NCBI GenBank assembly: GCA_933207985.1
Contig: OW240914.1
Span: forward strand, 283,822,470 to 283,886,469
Length of the DNA: 64,000 bases
Direction of reading: 5' to 3'
Origin: Pelobates cultripes
Lineage: Eukaryota; Chordata; Amphibia; Anura; Pelobatidae
Below, in pieces: positions 1 through 11,199 of the stretch (position 1 is its first letter; every line of letters starts with the position of its first letter). The notes under the pieces are model-generated. The model ran no database searches, was not told where the DNA came from, and worked only from the letters and a program-made list of their open reading frames with translations. Position numbers and translations under genes: made by a program.

Positions 1-254
1 ACTGTACTAATGAATGGAAATCCCTCCCTTGCATGGGAGCATGCTTTATAACGCCACTGTATGAATAAATCTGCTCCTGATACTAAGTTCTGCTCCTGAT
101 ACTGTGTGTCGTCCAGTGCTGTTGGGATACTGCTGTATTATTTTGCCTGCTGAATACTTTGCCCTATGGATTTATAATTGCTTGTTCCTGAGCCTCACTG
201 GGATCTAAAGTGGAGATAGGCTGTGTAATACCAGCTCTCCGCTACGCTATTGTT

Positions 255-662
255 TAATTAATTCTGGCACAGTTGTCCTGGGACTCTCCAGAGTAATCAA
301 TAAGTCATCCGCATAGAGGTTTATTTTATGCTCTCTTTTTTTGTCACCAGACCTCTAATATCCTGTTTTTCTCTTATATCTACTGCCAAGGGTTCTATTG
401 TCAATACATATAGCAGAGGAGGCAGAGGGCATCCCTGCCTCTTGCCATTTGCTATTGAAAACCATTCTGCGTCTATCCTTGGTCCCACCATCCTTGCTGA
501 GTGTACCGTATACAGTGCCATAATTGCTTTGTGAGCTTCTCCTATTATACCATATGCCATCAGAGTGTTATCCAAAAAAAACCATCTGACCCTGCCAAAG
601 GCCTTCTCCGCGTCCAAGTACAGGGTCGGAAGGGGGACGTTCATATGTTGTGCCGCGCCCAA
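255..662 (-). pseudogene. LINE reverse transcriptase core, broken
   Basis: Minus-strand translation from 662 gives RT palm motifs: LDAEKAFGRVRW (first catalytic Asp), then NGKRQGCPLPPLLYVLTIEP. The frame stops at 321, but the next frame continues with INLYADDLLITL (positions about 320-285), the YADD active site. One small indel near 321 therefore separates the active-site Asp pair from the rest of the domain. The sequence ends at a stop near 255. Family assignment to L1/Tx1 follows from the LDAEKAF form of motif A. Confidence 0.82.
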
Positions 663-1505
663 AGTGTCTGGAACCCACCTTAGGCCACTTGTAGCAAGTC
701 ACCCTGGTATAAATCCCACTTGGTCTTTTTGTATCAGGCCTGGGATGACTTTCTTCAACCTCTCTGCAAGGACAGTGGCATATATCTGTACATCTCCATT
801 TAAGAGGGATATGGGGCGATAATTTGACAACATTTCTGAGTCTTTATACGACTTCAGAATAGGGACGATATTTGCTCACAGCATTTCTATCGGTAATTTG
901 CAATCAGTGATGATCTGGTTGAACACTCTGGAGAGACATTTGGATAATAGATCTCTGCATATTTTAGAAAATCTGTTTGTATATCTGTCTGGTACAGGTG
1001 CTTTATTTATTTTTTATTTATTTGTTGCTGTTTTTATTTCTCGTTGTGTCATAGGGATATTCAGAGCTTCTAGCTGCTCCTTCGATAGTTTTGGCATTTT
1101 CCTATTTACATAATATGCTAAAGAAAGCAGTTTCTCTTTATCTATATTTAAATTCTATAACTGTGTGTAGTAATCATTAAATGCTGCACCAATTTTCTTT
1201 GGTGCATACCTCTGTCTCTGTCCTAATCCTACATATCTTTTTTATTAGTTTTTTTGCTTTTTAATTTATTTGAAAGTAACCTGTCTGCTCTATTATTCTT
1301 GTAGTACCAGTTCATTTTTAAATAATGGAGATTCCTATTATTTTCTTCAATTAATAGCTCATTTTCTTCTTATTTGGTAATATTTTCTTTTCTTTAGATA
1401 TTTTGTAATACTTTATAAATAGGTCCGAGAGTGAGGCTCCTCTAGTTTTTTTTCCATTGTTCCCAGTTTAATAAGGTAACCTCTTATAACGCATTTATAT
1501 GCACT

Positions 1506-2079
1506 CTATACCACTGGCAAAGATACTTCTTTCCCTTCATTTTCTAGGAAATATTTTTCCGTCATCTCTATTATGTATTCTCTATTTTCTTTTTTAGATA
1601 GGATGTTATAATTTAAACACCACTCTATCCTTTTGGTTTTTTTATTATATGGTGTAAGATCCATAATTAAAGCATTGTGGTCTGACCATGATAATTCATC
1701 AGTCAATACTCTATTTATCCTATTTGCTATTGTCTCATTTCCCAGAAATAGGTTGATCCTCGAATATGAAAAATAAGATCTTGAGAAACATGTAAAATCC
1801 CTTTCCCCAAGATGAAATATATGCCAAAGACCCAATAAGCCAAATTTTCTGATAATGCGCTGATAATGAGTTAATTTAGAAATAATATTTTTATTCTTCC
1901 CTCCCTCGGACATAGTTTTGCTATCTAAATTTGCATCCAGTATCCGATTAAAATCTCCAGCCAAATGTACTTTTCCTTGCTTACTTTTATCTATCTTATT
2001 CAATAGAACTTAGAATAATTTATTTGATGGATTGTTGACAGCATAGACATAGGCATAGATGTAAACAGTTCATTCTGTA
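1506..2079 (-). pseudogene. LINE endonuclease, C-terminal half
   Basis: Minus-strand reading gives GDFNRIL (catalytic GDFN), then DFTCFS, RINLFLGN and SDHNALIMDL (catalytic SDH), the second half of an APE-type endonuclease. Upstream, from 2079, the same frame reads VYIYAYVYAVNNPSNKLF and then a stop. The first half lies at 4564-4864, separated by the hAT element whose 8-bp duplication sits at 2072-2079 and 4556-4563. Between 1506 and 662 only degenerate LINE sequence remains. Confidence 0.8.
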
Positions 2080-2265
2080 CAGGCCCAGACTGGCCATCGG
2101 GCACACCGGGCAAATGCCCGGTGGGCCGCGATGGCCGTGGGGCCGCTATCTGAGCGCCGGCCCTGCTGTGTCCCTCCGTGGGCCGGTGGGGAGATCACAG
2201 ATCTCCCTCACCGGCCCACAGACAGGGAGATGCGGCCGCAGTCTGAGGAGGGAGGGAGGCAGGAG

Positions 2266-2399
2266 AGAGGACCCGGCGGAGCTCTAACCAGCAGCTCCGC
2301 CGGGTCCTCTCGCGGGATTCTGAGCGTTGCCGCTGTTACCACGGCAACGCTCAGATCTCGCGAGAGTGAACTCTAACCTGCAGGCTAGAGTTCACTCTC
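2266..2399. repeat. Three consecutive hairpins in hAT-1
   Basis: Three perfect inverted repeats follow one another: arms of 18 bp at 2266-2283/2293-2310 (9-base loop), 13 bp at 2320-2332/2342-2354, and 14 bp at 2363-2376/2386-2399. The matching part of the second copy (about 10200-10310) shows the same sequence with substitutions in the arms. Confidence 0.85.
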
Positions 2400-2555
2400 A
2401 CCACTGGACCACCAGGGAAGGCAGCACAGCTCCACTCTATGGCAGCATGGCTCCTCCCCTCCATGGAAACCAGGCTCCCCGCCCCCTCCCAAGGTAAGAA
2501 GGGAGAATGGGATATGACTTTTTAAATTTTATATATAAAAAGAATATATTTAAAT

Positions 2556-3830
2556 AAACACTCACACACAGCACCCTCAGACACACACAGCACTCAGACA
2601 CACACAGCACTCAGACACACAGCACTCAGACACACACAGCACCCAGACACACACAGCACTCAGACACACACAGCACCCAAACACACACAGCACTCCAGCA
2701 CCCAGACACACACAGCACTCAGACACACACAGCACTCAGACACACACAGCACCCAAACACACACAGCACCCAGACACACACACCTCAGACACACACAGCA
2801 CCCAGACACACACAGCACCCAGACACACACACAGCACCCAGACACACACAGCACCCAGACACACACAGCAACCCAGACACAGCACTCAGACACACACATA
2901 ACCCAAACACAGCACTGTGACACACAGCAACCCAGACACACACACACCCAGACACACACAGCACCCAGACACACACACAGCACCCAAACACACACACAGC
3001 ACCCAGACACACACACAGCACCCAAACACACACAGCGATCCAAACACACAACGACCCAGACACACAGCAACCCAGACACACCCGACACACAGCACCCAGA
3101 CACACAGCAACCCAGACACACGTTAACTCAGACACACGTTAACCCAGACAATGTTAACCCAAACACACATCCAGACACAACAATGTTAACCCCAAACACA
3201 CATCCAGACACACAGCACCCAGATCACCGTTAACTCCAGACACACACAGCCATCCAGACACACAGCACCCAGACAATACGACCCAGACACACACAGCACC
3301 CAGACACAACAGCACCCAGACACACACAGACCCAGACACAACACCAGCACCCAGACACAGCAACTCCCCAGACACACAGCACCCAGACACACACCCAGAC
3401 ACACAGCACCCAGACACAGCAACCCCGACACAAAGACCCAGACACACAGCTAACCCAGACACACAATCCAGACACACACAGCACCAGACACCAGACACAG
3501 CACCCAGACACACAGCACCGAGACACACAGCACCCAGACACACAGCACTCAGAAACACACAGCACCCAAACACACACAGCGCACCCAGACACACACAGCA
3601 CCCAAACACACACAGCGCACCCAGACACACACAGCATTCAGACACACACAGCGCACCCAGACACACACAGCACCCCCAGACACACACAGCACCCTCAGAC
3701 ACACACAGCACCCTCAGACACACACTGCTCACTCAGATAGACACTGCTCCCTCAGAGAGACAGCACCCTCACTCACACAGCACCCACACACAGCACACTC
3801 CCACACATATACAGCACACACATACACATA
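2556..3830. repeat. CA-rich minisatellite (CAGACACACACAGCACC-like)
   Basis: About 1.3 kb of imperfect tandem units of 15-19 bases close to CAGACACACACAGCACC lies inside hAT-1. Long open frames on either strand here (Cys/Val/Leu-rich, or His/Thr-rich) are products of the repeat. A looser continuation with ACAC blocks and AGCATCCCT units runs to about 4250. Confidence 0.95.
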
Positions 3831-4563
3831 TATATATAATAAATAAAATAACCCTCAGTGAGTTAACAGACAAAAAAATTTAGAAACCTAGAATGTGACG
3901 GCAGATAAAAACACCTTCACACACAGCATCCCTCTTACACACACACACTGCGCCCCTCACACATACAATACGTCCAAATATAAATATATATATACACACT
4001 ACAGCACCCCTCACACGGCACCACTACACACATTACGCTCCAGATACATGCCAGATCCCTTACCTATATGCACTCTTAATCCTCTACACACAAACACACA
4101 CACATACAATCTCCTATACACACTCTGAGTCCTTTACACACTAGATCTCCTACACACACACTGCCCCTAGCCACACATATTACACCACAAACACAAATTA
4201 AATTGACCTACAAAACCACACCACACTCTACACACACGCAATCCCACAAGCAGGCTCCAAACACATGCACCATACGCTTTCCTGGCCCTTTTGTCCACTG
4301 GTATCCCACTTGTGGAGACACCAGAGACAATTTAAAAGCAAACACAGCGCAAGCATGTTATTAAATTTGCTTGCGCTGCGCAGAATAAATTCAGGGCCTT
4401 TTTCTAATGCCAGAGCTCTTTAGCAGGGCTCTGCGCATTGAACCAACATGCTCACTTTGAGAGGGGGCGTGTTTGTCTCTAGCCCCGCCCCCTACTTTGG
4501 GGGCAGCTCTGATTGAAAAATGCCCGGGCCTAATTTTTTTCCCAGTCCGGCCCTGATTCGGTA

Positions 4564-4864
4564 TCTCGACTATAAGTATGATAACTCTTGCTTCATCATC
4601 AACCTCTTGGTACTTGATCTTTACCTCTATATCCTCACTTATCAAAATTACTACTCCTCTTTTCCTTTCTATTTTTAGAGATGCACATATCACTACAGGA
4701 AACCTACTGGGAATAAATATTAAGCTATCTGCTTTCCTACAATAAGTTTCCTGTAGGAAAATGATCTGTGCCTTCTGTTTCTTAATATAATCAAATGCTA
4801 TAGCTCGTTTATTAGGTGCATGGAGTCCCTGAACATTTATAGAAATGAATTTAACCATATTCAA
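4564..4864 (-). pseudogene. LINE endonuclease, N-terminal half
   Basis: The minus strand from 4864 reads MNMVKFISINVQGLHAPNKR, then IIFLQETYCRK (catalytic QET) and KRGVVILIS. This is the first half of an APE-type endonuclease at the start of the second LINE frame. It is cut at 4563 by the hAT-1 insertion; codons below that point up to 4391 are transposon sequence. The remainder is at 1506-2079. Confidence 0.82.
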
Positions 4865-4924
4865 AAACCCACTGTTTATTCAGATTCCTTGCCTCCCATG
4901 TCTCAGTTAAGTCTTCCATATAAA

Positions 4925-5163
4925 TACAAAAAAACAAGTCCTGCACTCACTCCCATCACTCCTGGGTGGCAGCAAAGACCACAGTACACATCAGCCCCAA
5001 TACATACAGTAAAAACCAAAGAACAAGTTACCTGCGCTCTCTCCTTAATCCCTATGTATATTTTAACAAATGGAGATCATTTAGTTACTCCAATGGTCAT
5101 TGGAGGGAATGCCCGTCTGCCAACGTCAAGGCAGACCCCCTCAGGTGGGTCCTACACTACACA
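4925..5163 (-). mobile_element. Short retro-insertion with 17-bp target duplication
   Basis: The 17-mer TAAGTCTTCCATATAAA occurs at 4908-4924 and again at 5164-5180, bracketing 239 bp unrelated to the surrounding LINE. Long target duplications are typical of LINE-mediated insertion. The inserted piece has a run of A on the plus strand at its left edge, so its 3' end is probably at 4925 on the minus strand. It looks like the truncated 3' end of another LINE, or a SINE. Family not recognised. Confidence 0.7.
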
Positions 5164-5581
5164 TAAGTCTTCCATATAAACAACATTAATAATATAGATA
5201 CTAATACATAACATAAAGTTACATAAATATATTTGACTCTGGGCACCCATCGCAGAGATCAAACCATGTGAGATAAACCCTGACCAAGGGTCTAAAGTTC
5301 CATCCATGTAAATACTGGATGAAGCTAAAATACAGTGCCTTGCAAAAGTATTCACCCCCCTTGGCATTTTTCATGTTTTGTTGCCTCACAACCTGGAATT
5401 AACATGGATTGTTTGAGGATTTGCATCATTTCATTTACAGAACATCCCCACAACTTTGAAGATTTTTTTTATTGTGAAGCAAACAACAAATAGGACAAAA
5501 TAACAGAAAAAGTCAAGTGTTGCTTTAGCAGTGAGTTTGGGGTCATTGTCCTGCTGAACAAGGTGAACCTCCGTCCTAGCC

Positions 5582-5901
5582 TCAAATCACGCACAGAGTG
5601 GTACAGGTTTTGCTCAAGAATATCCCTGTATTTAGCACCATCTTTCCCTCAATTCTGACCAGTTTCCCAGTCCCAGCTGCTGTAAAACATCTCCACAGCA
5701 TGATGCTGCCACCACCATGTTTCACTGTGGGGATGGTGTTCTTTTGGTGATATGATGTGTTGGGTTTGCGCCAGACATAGCGTTTTCTTTGATGGCCGAA
5801 AAGTAAAATTTTAGTCCCATCAGACCAGAGCATACATTTTGGGAGTCTCCCACATGCCTTTTCGAAAACTCAAAATGTGCTATTTTGTTTTTTGCTGAAA
5901 G
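5582..5901 (-). pseudogene. Tc1 transposase, catalytic part, broken
   Basis: Minus-strand frames give AHFEFSKRHVGDSQNV and then, after a frame change, LWSDGTKILLFGHQRKRYVW and KHGGGSIMLWRCF, the DDE-domain region of Tc1 transposases with the first catalytic Asp in WSDGTK. The segment carrying the second Asp is missing: the sequence jumps near 5530 to a short tail matching the end of the domain. Upstream the gene is cut by the hAT-like insertion at 5902. Confidence 0.85.
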
Positions 5902-7574
5902 CAGGGCCACTACCAGAAATTTTGGGGCCCCTAACTGAGCTCAGGGGTGGAACCCCAGGGCCCGCCTCCAAAACTGCCCACAGAGACCGCCCACAGGAAT
6001 ACACACACAGACACAAACACATTCACAGATACAAAAGGACACAGATACACACACACACACACACACACACAGTGATACATACTAACAGACACACATACTG
6101 ATACGCGTATAGGCATACATACTGACACACACATACTGAGACATACAGACACACAGACACACAGGTGTACATAGTGACAGACACATACTAACATACATAC
6201 AGACACACATTCATAAGGACATACAGACACAGAAACATTCATAATGACATACAGACAGACAGACATACATTCATACTGGCATACAGACACTGACATCTAT
6301 ACACACATACATACACAGAAATGCATTGTAACTGGCATACATACATTCATACAGACACTGACATCCATACATACACACATTCATAATGACATGCAGACAT
6401 ACATGCACTGACATTCATACACACATAATGACATACAGACATACAGACATACAGACAGATATACATACATGCATACAGACATACATGCATACAGACATAC
6501 ATGCATACAAACATACATACATATAGACATACAGACATAGACATACAGACAGACATACAGGCAGACATACATGCATACAGATAGACATACAGACATACAT
6601 AGACATACAGACAGACAGACATACAGACATACATAGACATACAGACAGACATAGACATGCATACAGACATACAGACAGACATACAGACAGACATAGATAT
6701 ACACAGACATACAGACAGACATAGACATACAGACATGCATATAGACATACAGACAGACATAGACATACAGACAGACATACAGACATGCATACAGACAGAC
6801 ATACAGACAGACATAGACATACAGACATACAGACAGACATACAGACGTACATAGACATACAAACAGACAGACATGCATATAGACATACAGACAGACATAG
6901 ACATACAGACAGACATACAGACATGTTTACAGACAGACAGACATACAGACATGCATATAGATATACAGACAGACATGCATACAGACAGACATACAGACAG
7001 ACATAGACATACAGACAGACATAGACATATGCATACAGACAGACATACAGACATACAGACAGACATAGACATACAGACATGCATATAGACATACAGTCAG
7101 ACATACATACAGACATGCATTCAGACATACAGACATACAGACAGACATAGACATACATATAGACATACAGACATACAGACATACATAGACATACAGACAG
7201 ACATACATAGAAATACAGAGCTCATTTTCCAGCCACCCTCCTGTCTCTTACCTTGTCTTTGCAGGAGGGTGGCTGGGGCTGATGGGGGTGGGAGTCAGCT
7301 GGCTCTCCCTCTTCACTGCTGGGCGCGCGCTTCCTCCCAGCAGCACTTGCGCTGCGGCAGCATTTTTTTTTTTTAAAAGGGGCCTGGTCGCGCTATACCA
7401 CGGCTACAGCGCTGACCGGGCCCCTGAAGATATAGGGCCCATCGGGTGGCCCTAAGTGCATGGGCCACTCAATAGGCCCCATCAGCGTGCGGGCCCCGGT
7501 GCAAGTGTACCAGTGGCAGTTCCGCAGCAACACGTGGGGCCCCGGCAGCCGGGCCCTCCAGGGCCGCTGGGCCC
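5902..7574. mobile_element. hAT-like insertion inside Tc1-1
   Basis: It starts CAGGGCCACTACCAG at 5902 and breaks the Tc1 transposase. The right end near 7574 is GC-rich and without a clean inverted repeat; the flanking 8-mers (GCTGAAAG left, GTGATAAC right) are only loosely alike. The interior is a long simple repeat plus a GC-rich block (7225-7574). No coding capacity is recognised. Superfamily is inferred from the CAGGGCC start. Confidence 0.55.
6000..7215. repeat. ACAG/ACAT minisatellite
   Basis: After an AC run (6044-6071) the sequence becomes imperfect tandem arrays of CATACAGACAGACATAGA-type units. Both strands look open over hundreds of bases (Met/Cys/Val/Ser-rich or His/Thr/Asp-rich), which is a product of the tetranucleotide repeat and not coding. 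Confidence 0.95.
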
Positions 7575-7639
7575 GTGATAACCTTTATTCTGGCCACTCT
7601 GCCATAAAGCCCAACACTATGGAGCGTACAGCTTATTGT

Positions 7640-7860
7640 CGTCCTACGTACAGATACTCCAGTCTTTGCTGTGGAACTTTGCAGCGCCTCCAGGCTTACC
7701 TTAGGTCTCTGTGCTGCCTCTCTGATTAATGTCCTCCTTGCCCAGTCCGTGAGTTTTGGTGGGTGGCCGTCTCTTGGCAGGTTTGCTGTTGTGCCATGTT
7801 CTTTCTATTTGGTTATGATAGATTTAATGGTGCTCCTGGGTATCATCAAAGATTTGGATA
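7640..7860 (-). pseudogene. Tc1 transposase, DNA-binding part, broken
   Basis: The minus strand here corresponds to the helix-turn-helix and linker region of Tc1 transposase, with several frameshifts and stops, so no long open frame remains. It continues through the boundary near 7575 into the catalytic part at 5901. The 7870-8331 end matches the head of the second Tc1 copy at 44518-44975 in reverse complement. Confidence 0.65.
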
Positions 7861-8333
7861 TTTTTTTATAACCTAACCCTGACTTGTACTTCTCAACAAC
7901 ATTGTCCCTTACTTGTTTGGAGAGTTCCTTGATCTTCATGGCAGTGTTTGGTTAGTGGTGCCTCTTGCTTAGGTGTTGCAGCCTCTCAAAAAAGGTGTGT
8001 ATATGTAATGACAGATCATGTGACACTTAGATTGCACACAGGTGGACATCATTTCACTAATTATGTGACTTCTGAAGGTAATTGGTTGCACCAGAACTTT
8101 TTATGGGCTTCATAACAAAGGGGGTGAATACATACGCACATGCCAATTTTCTGTTTTCTATTTCTAAAAAATAGTTTTATGTATATATTTTTCTCATTTC
8201 ACTTCACCAACTTAGACTATTGTGTTCTGATCCACCACATAAAATTCAGATTACTAAAACATTGAATTTAAGGCTGTAATGTAACAAAACAGGTAAAAAG
8301 TCAAGGGGGTGAATACTTTTGCAAGGCACTGTA

Positions 8334-9942
8334 GCTGAGCCTTGTCTTCTCCCCTCCTGTTTATGTTGAGTTAAATCTAGATGGAGGAGACGAGGAGGGG
8401 GAGTAAGAAAAAAATGTTTTTCTAAAAATCCATCTCAGCTCTTATGCAGATTCATTACTGTCTCATAACCGTGCTACAATCCTAAGTGATTATTTAGTAC
8501 AAACTATCAGTGTCCCTTCATATAGAATTATTTTGTTCTTCTGTGTACTTTAATAATTATAAGAGAGATTAATAAAAAATAAAAAAAAAACAGAAACAGA
8601 AACCTTTTTTTTCATGATAAGCTTCTACTGTTAATATGTAATTTTCTGTCTTGTTGCTATTTTTTTTATACGCCATATTAACTATCATTATCAGCTTATA
8701 TTGCATCCTCCTTTTATTTTCCCTCCAAACACCGTAATATAAAAAAAATTGCAGTAATAAATAATATATGCACAAATATAATAAATAAAACATCATTATA
8801 CTTCCACCTAGTCTCTACTCCAGTGCCTTATCTTATTATTTTCTATTGACAGTTATTTTTTTAATAGTTCTATATAAATATATAAACCATACTCAAAATC
8901 TGTGTCATGTTTGCGTGAGAGTCTTTTATATGTGTTGAATATTTCCTTAAATTTCCTTCCTTTCTTTCTTTTCCTTTTCTTTCTATGTCACTAAATGTAT
9001 TTATCTCTATCTCCTAACCATGTTATGTGCTTTGTGCTTTCTTCCTAATCTTTTTAACCTTATTTTATTAATAGTGCCAAGTAAGTACATAAACCATACT
9101 CTGTGTGTATTATCTTGTAGGGAATCCTTTATTTGTGTTGTATGTTGTATATTTCTCTTAAATTTTTATTATATTTCTATAAATCTGCTTATTTCTATCT
9201 CTTATTCATACTATATGTTGAGTGCTCTATTCTTACTATTTTTTTAACCAATTTGCATTTTCTTAAATCAAATCCTATGTCTCAAAAGTCCTATATTGCA
9301 TTTCTAGAGAATAATGTTTAATAATGAAAAGAAAAAAACAAAAAAAACCACATGCAAAACTCCCTCTTAACAATATGCCTTCATATTCCTTATCCCCCAC
9401 CTCATCTTTCTTCCCAGTTCTCTCCCTTTTTCAGTTATATGCCCCCTGTTTTAACCATTTCATTATTTCATCCACTGAATCATACTATTCAGTCTTGTTT
9501 TGTTTTTTTAAATCATTGTTTAGCAAGCTAAAGTGCTATAGGGGGCTGGAGTGTTCCTTTAATGTTTATAGTGAATGCTACCATAGAGATCAGCACAGAA
9601 CAGACTGCTATGTAAACCTATTTATTCACTTCCCAAATCAGGACTTTTCTACCAATACTGGGACTGCTTGGGGGTATGGAACTCAGCCAATAATTGACCG
9701 AACATGAATAAAAAATTACTTTAATAGCATGTTAAAAGCTAATATCTCAATATATTTGGAGATTTTGTATATGTGTGTCACAGACCTCTGTGTGACAGGT
9801 TATCATTGCATACTACCACAACGAAATACTAATGTGCTGTGTGTGAGTAATATCACAGTGCTTCACAGCAATATCCCTCATAGTAATGTGCAGAGTGTAT
9901 GTAAATAACAGAATGCCACTGCAATAAAACTCATGGTAATGT
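8334..9942. other. AT-rich sequence, no gene seen
   Basis: Pyrimidine-rich on the plus strand, perhaps the 5' region of the LINE cut by Tc1-1. A diverged direct duplication of about 190 bases is visible: ATAAACCATACTC and following sequence at about 8880-9060 recurs at about 9090-9250. Short open frames look accidental. Confidence 0.5.
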
Positions 9943-10639
9943 AGGGTGTGCAGGCCGGGACTGGCCATCGGTCAAACCAGGCAAATGCCCAGTGGGTTGT
10001 AATCACCATGTAATCACCATGGGCCAAGGCTGACATCAGGGGATCTCAGTGCTGGCCCATAGCTGGTGCTATCCAAGCACCAGCCTTGCTGTGTGCCATG
10101 ATGGGCCAGTGGGGAGATCAAAGATCTCCCTTACCAGTCCACTGAAACTTAAATCCAGAGATCAAAGGAGAGAGGAGGACCAAGGGCACTAATGCAAGCA
10201 AGCTTGGAGCGTTGCCCCTGTTACCATGGCAATGCTCCAACAGTACCATATCTCACAAGAGTGAACTGTAGCCAGATGAGCTGCAGACTAGAGTTTATTC
10301 TGCACCACCACCAGGGTTTACAATGTTCCCCTTCTCGGGCAAAAGATAAGAATGGAGGGGGGATATAAAATGTATTTTTTTAAAACAAAAATAAATATAT
10401 TAATCCAGCACACAGAATAGTATCACACTTAGGACTAAGGATAATGTCTAAACGGACCTTAGAATGGCCGGACTTAATGAATAGTCAAAGTACTTGCCGA
10501 GGTCAGGGACACAGAATGAGACACAATGATGAGGGAAAGCCAAAAGTCAAGGATACCAGAAAAAACAGATCAGGAACACACTCTCAGGTAACCAGCTAGT
10601 GGAAACCACGAAAGGGCACTCCTTAGGCTGTAATTGGCT

Positions 10640-11180
10640 GTCTCTGACCTCTGACCCCAAAACATGTGTGTGCGTCTATGACGTGACGCCGCATGTACAT
10701 TGGCGCCATCTTTGATGTGGGCGAAGGTACGTTTCTAATTGGATAGTACGTTGTAATATTATACTGTACGGGTATTCTAGGTGGGGATAGGATGGAACCG
10801 ATTGCGGAAGTGATGATTTCACATCCGGTTTCGGATGATACTGATAGCCATCAGTTGTATATGAATTATATAAAGGAATGGTGGTAAGTTTGGATATAAA
10901 CGTCCTTGAAAAAGGCAGCCAGTTGGTGCCGAAACGTAGGGGGGTTATTTTTGATTCGTGTTTCTGCCCTATTAAGCTTGTGAGAACTCTGGTAAATTAT
11001 TACTGTTTATTATTTATTTGTCTTTGTATTGTCATTGTGTAATTTTTTGTAACATATATATTTAATCAATTTTTAGTTCATTAAATAATTGTATTTACCT
11101 TTTTGATTCTGGTGTACATTCTCTTTCATATAATATTGATGTTTATATTGGTACTGGAGGGAGTATCGGTGAGGAATAGC
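10640..11180 (+). repeat. Fragment resembling Penelope-like UTR with hammerhead-like motif
   Basis: The fragment contains GACGTGACGCCG (about 10680) and a motif at 10904-10940 reading CCTTGAAAAAGGCA, a short loop, then TGCCGAAACGTAGG. The same pattern occurs next to Penelope-like coding remains at 47341-47377. The stem plus GAAAC resembles the 3' half of a hammerhead ribozyme, a motif reported from Penelope-like elements, but the CUGANGA core is not kept. Assignment is tentative. Confidence 0.4.
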
Positions 11181-11199
11181 ACCAAGGTGGATATTGTTA

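Larger units (their letters stand above)
2080..4555. mobile_element. Non-autonomous hAT-type DNA transposon (hAT-1)
   Basis: The ends are CAGGCCCAGACTGG at 2080 and, on the reverse strand from 4555, CAGGGCCGGACTGG. They are flanked by ATTCTGTA (2072-2079) and ATTCGGTA (4556-4563), an 8-bp target duplication with one mismatch, and they interrupt a LINE endonuclease frame at the matching place. An 8-bp duplication with CAG...CTG ends fits the hAT superfamily. No transposase is visible. Inside are a hairpin cluster (2266-2399) and a long CA-rich minisatellite. A relative with the same ends is at 9951-13766. Confidence 0.85.
1..5332 (-). mobile_element. Decayed L1/Tx1-like LINE, interrupted
   Basis: A minus-strand non-LTR retrotransposon of L1/Tx1 type. 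Reading the minus strand from 4864 downward one meets the N-terminal half of an apurinic-like endonuclease, then a hAT insertion (2080-4555), the C-terminal half of the endonuclease, a degenerate stretch (about 1500-700) and the reverse transcriptase core (662-255), which runs towards the window edge. The RT motif LDAEKAFGRVRW and the endonuclease start FISINVQGLHAPNKR are typical of the L1/Tx1 branch. The 4865-5332 part and perhaps sequence beyond the Tc1 insertion (8334 onward) would be its 5' region. Many stops and frameshifts: not functional. Clade is inferred from motifs only. Confidence 0.8.
5333..8331 (-). mobile_element. Tc1/mariner transposon (Tc1-1), interrupted
   Basis: The left end CAGTGCCTTGCAAAAGTATT at 5333 is matched inverted at 8331. 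TA dinucleotides flank both ends (5331-5332 and 8332-8333), the normal Tc1 target duplication. Transposase sequence is on the minus strand: the N-terminal part at 7640-7860, the catalytic part at 5582-5901. Between them sits a hAT-like insertion (5902 to about 7574). A truncated relative is at 44518-44975. Frameshifts, stops and an internal deletion make it inactive. Confidence 0.92.

Noticed and set aside
2660..3732. Long Cys/Val/Leu-rich open frames on the minus strand
   Set aside because: They read a CA-rich minisatellite; all frames stay open because the unit lacks stops.
6347..7208. Open frames up to 255 codons (Met/Cys/Val/Ser or His/Thr/Asp repeats)
   Set aside because: Translation of the ACAG/ACAT repeat on both strands, not genes.
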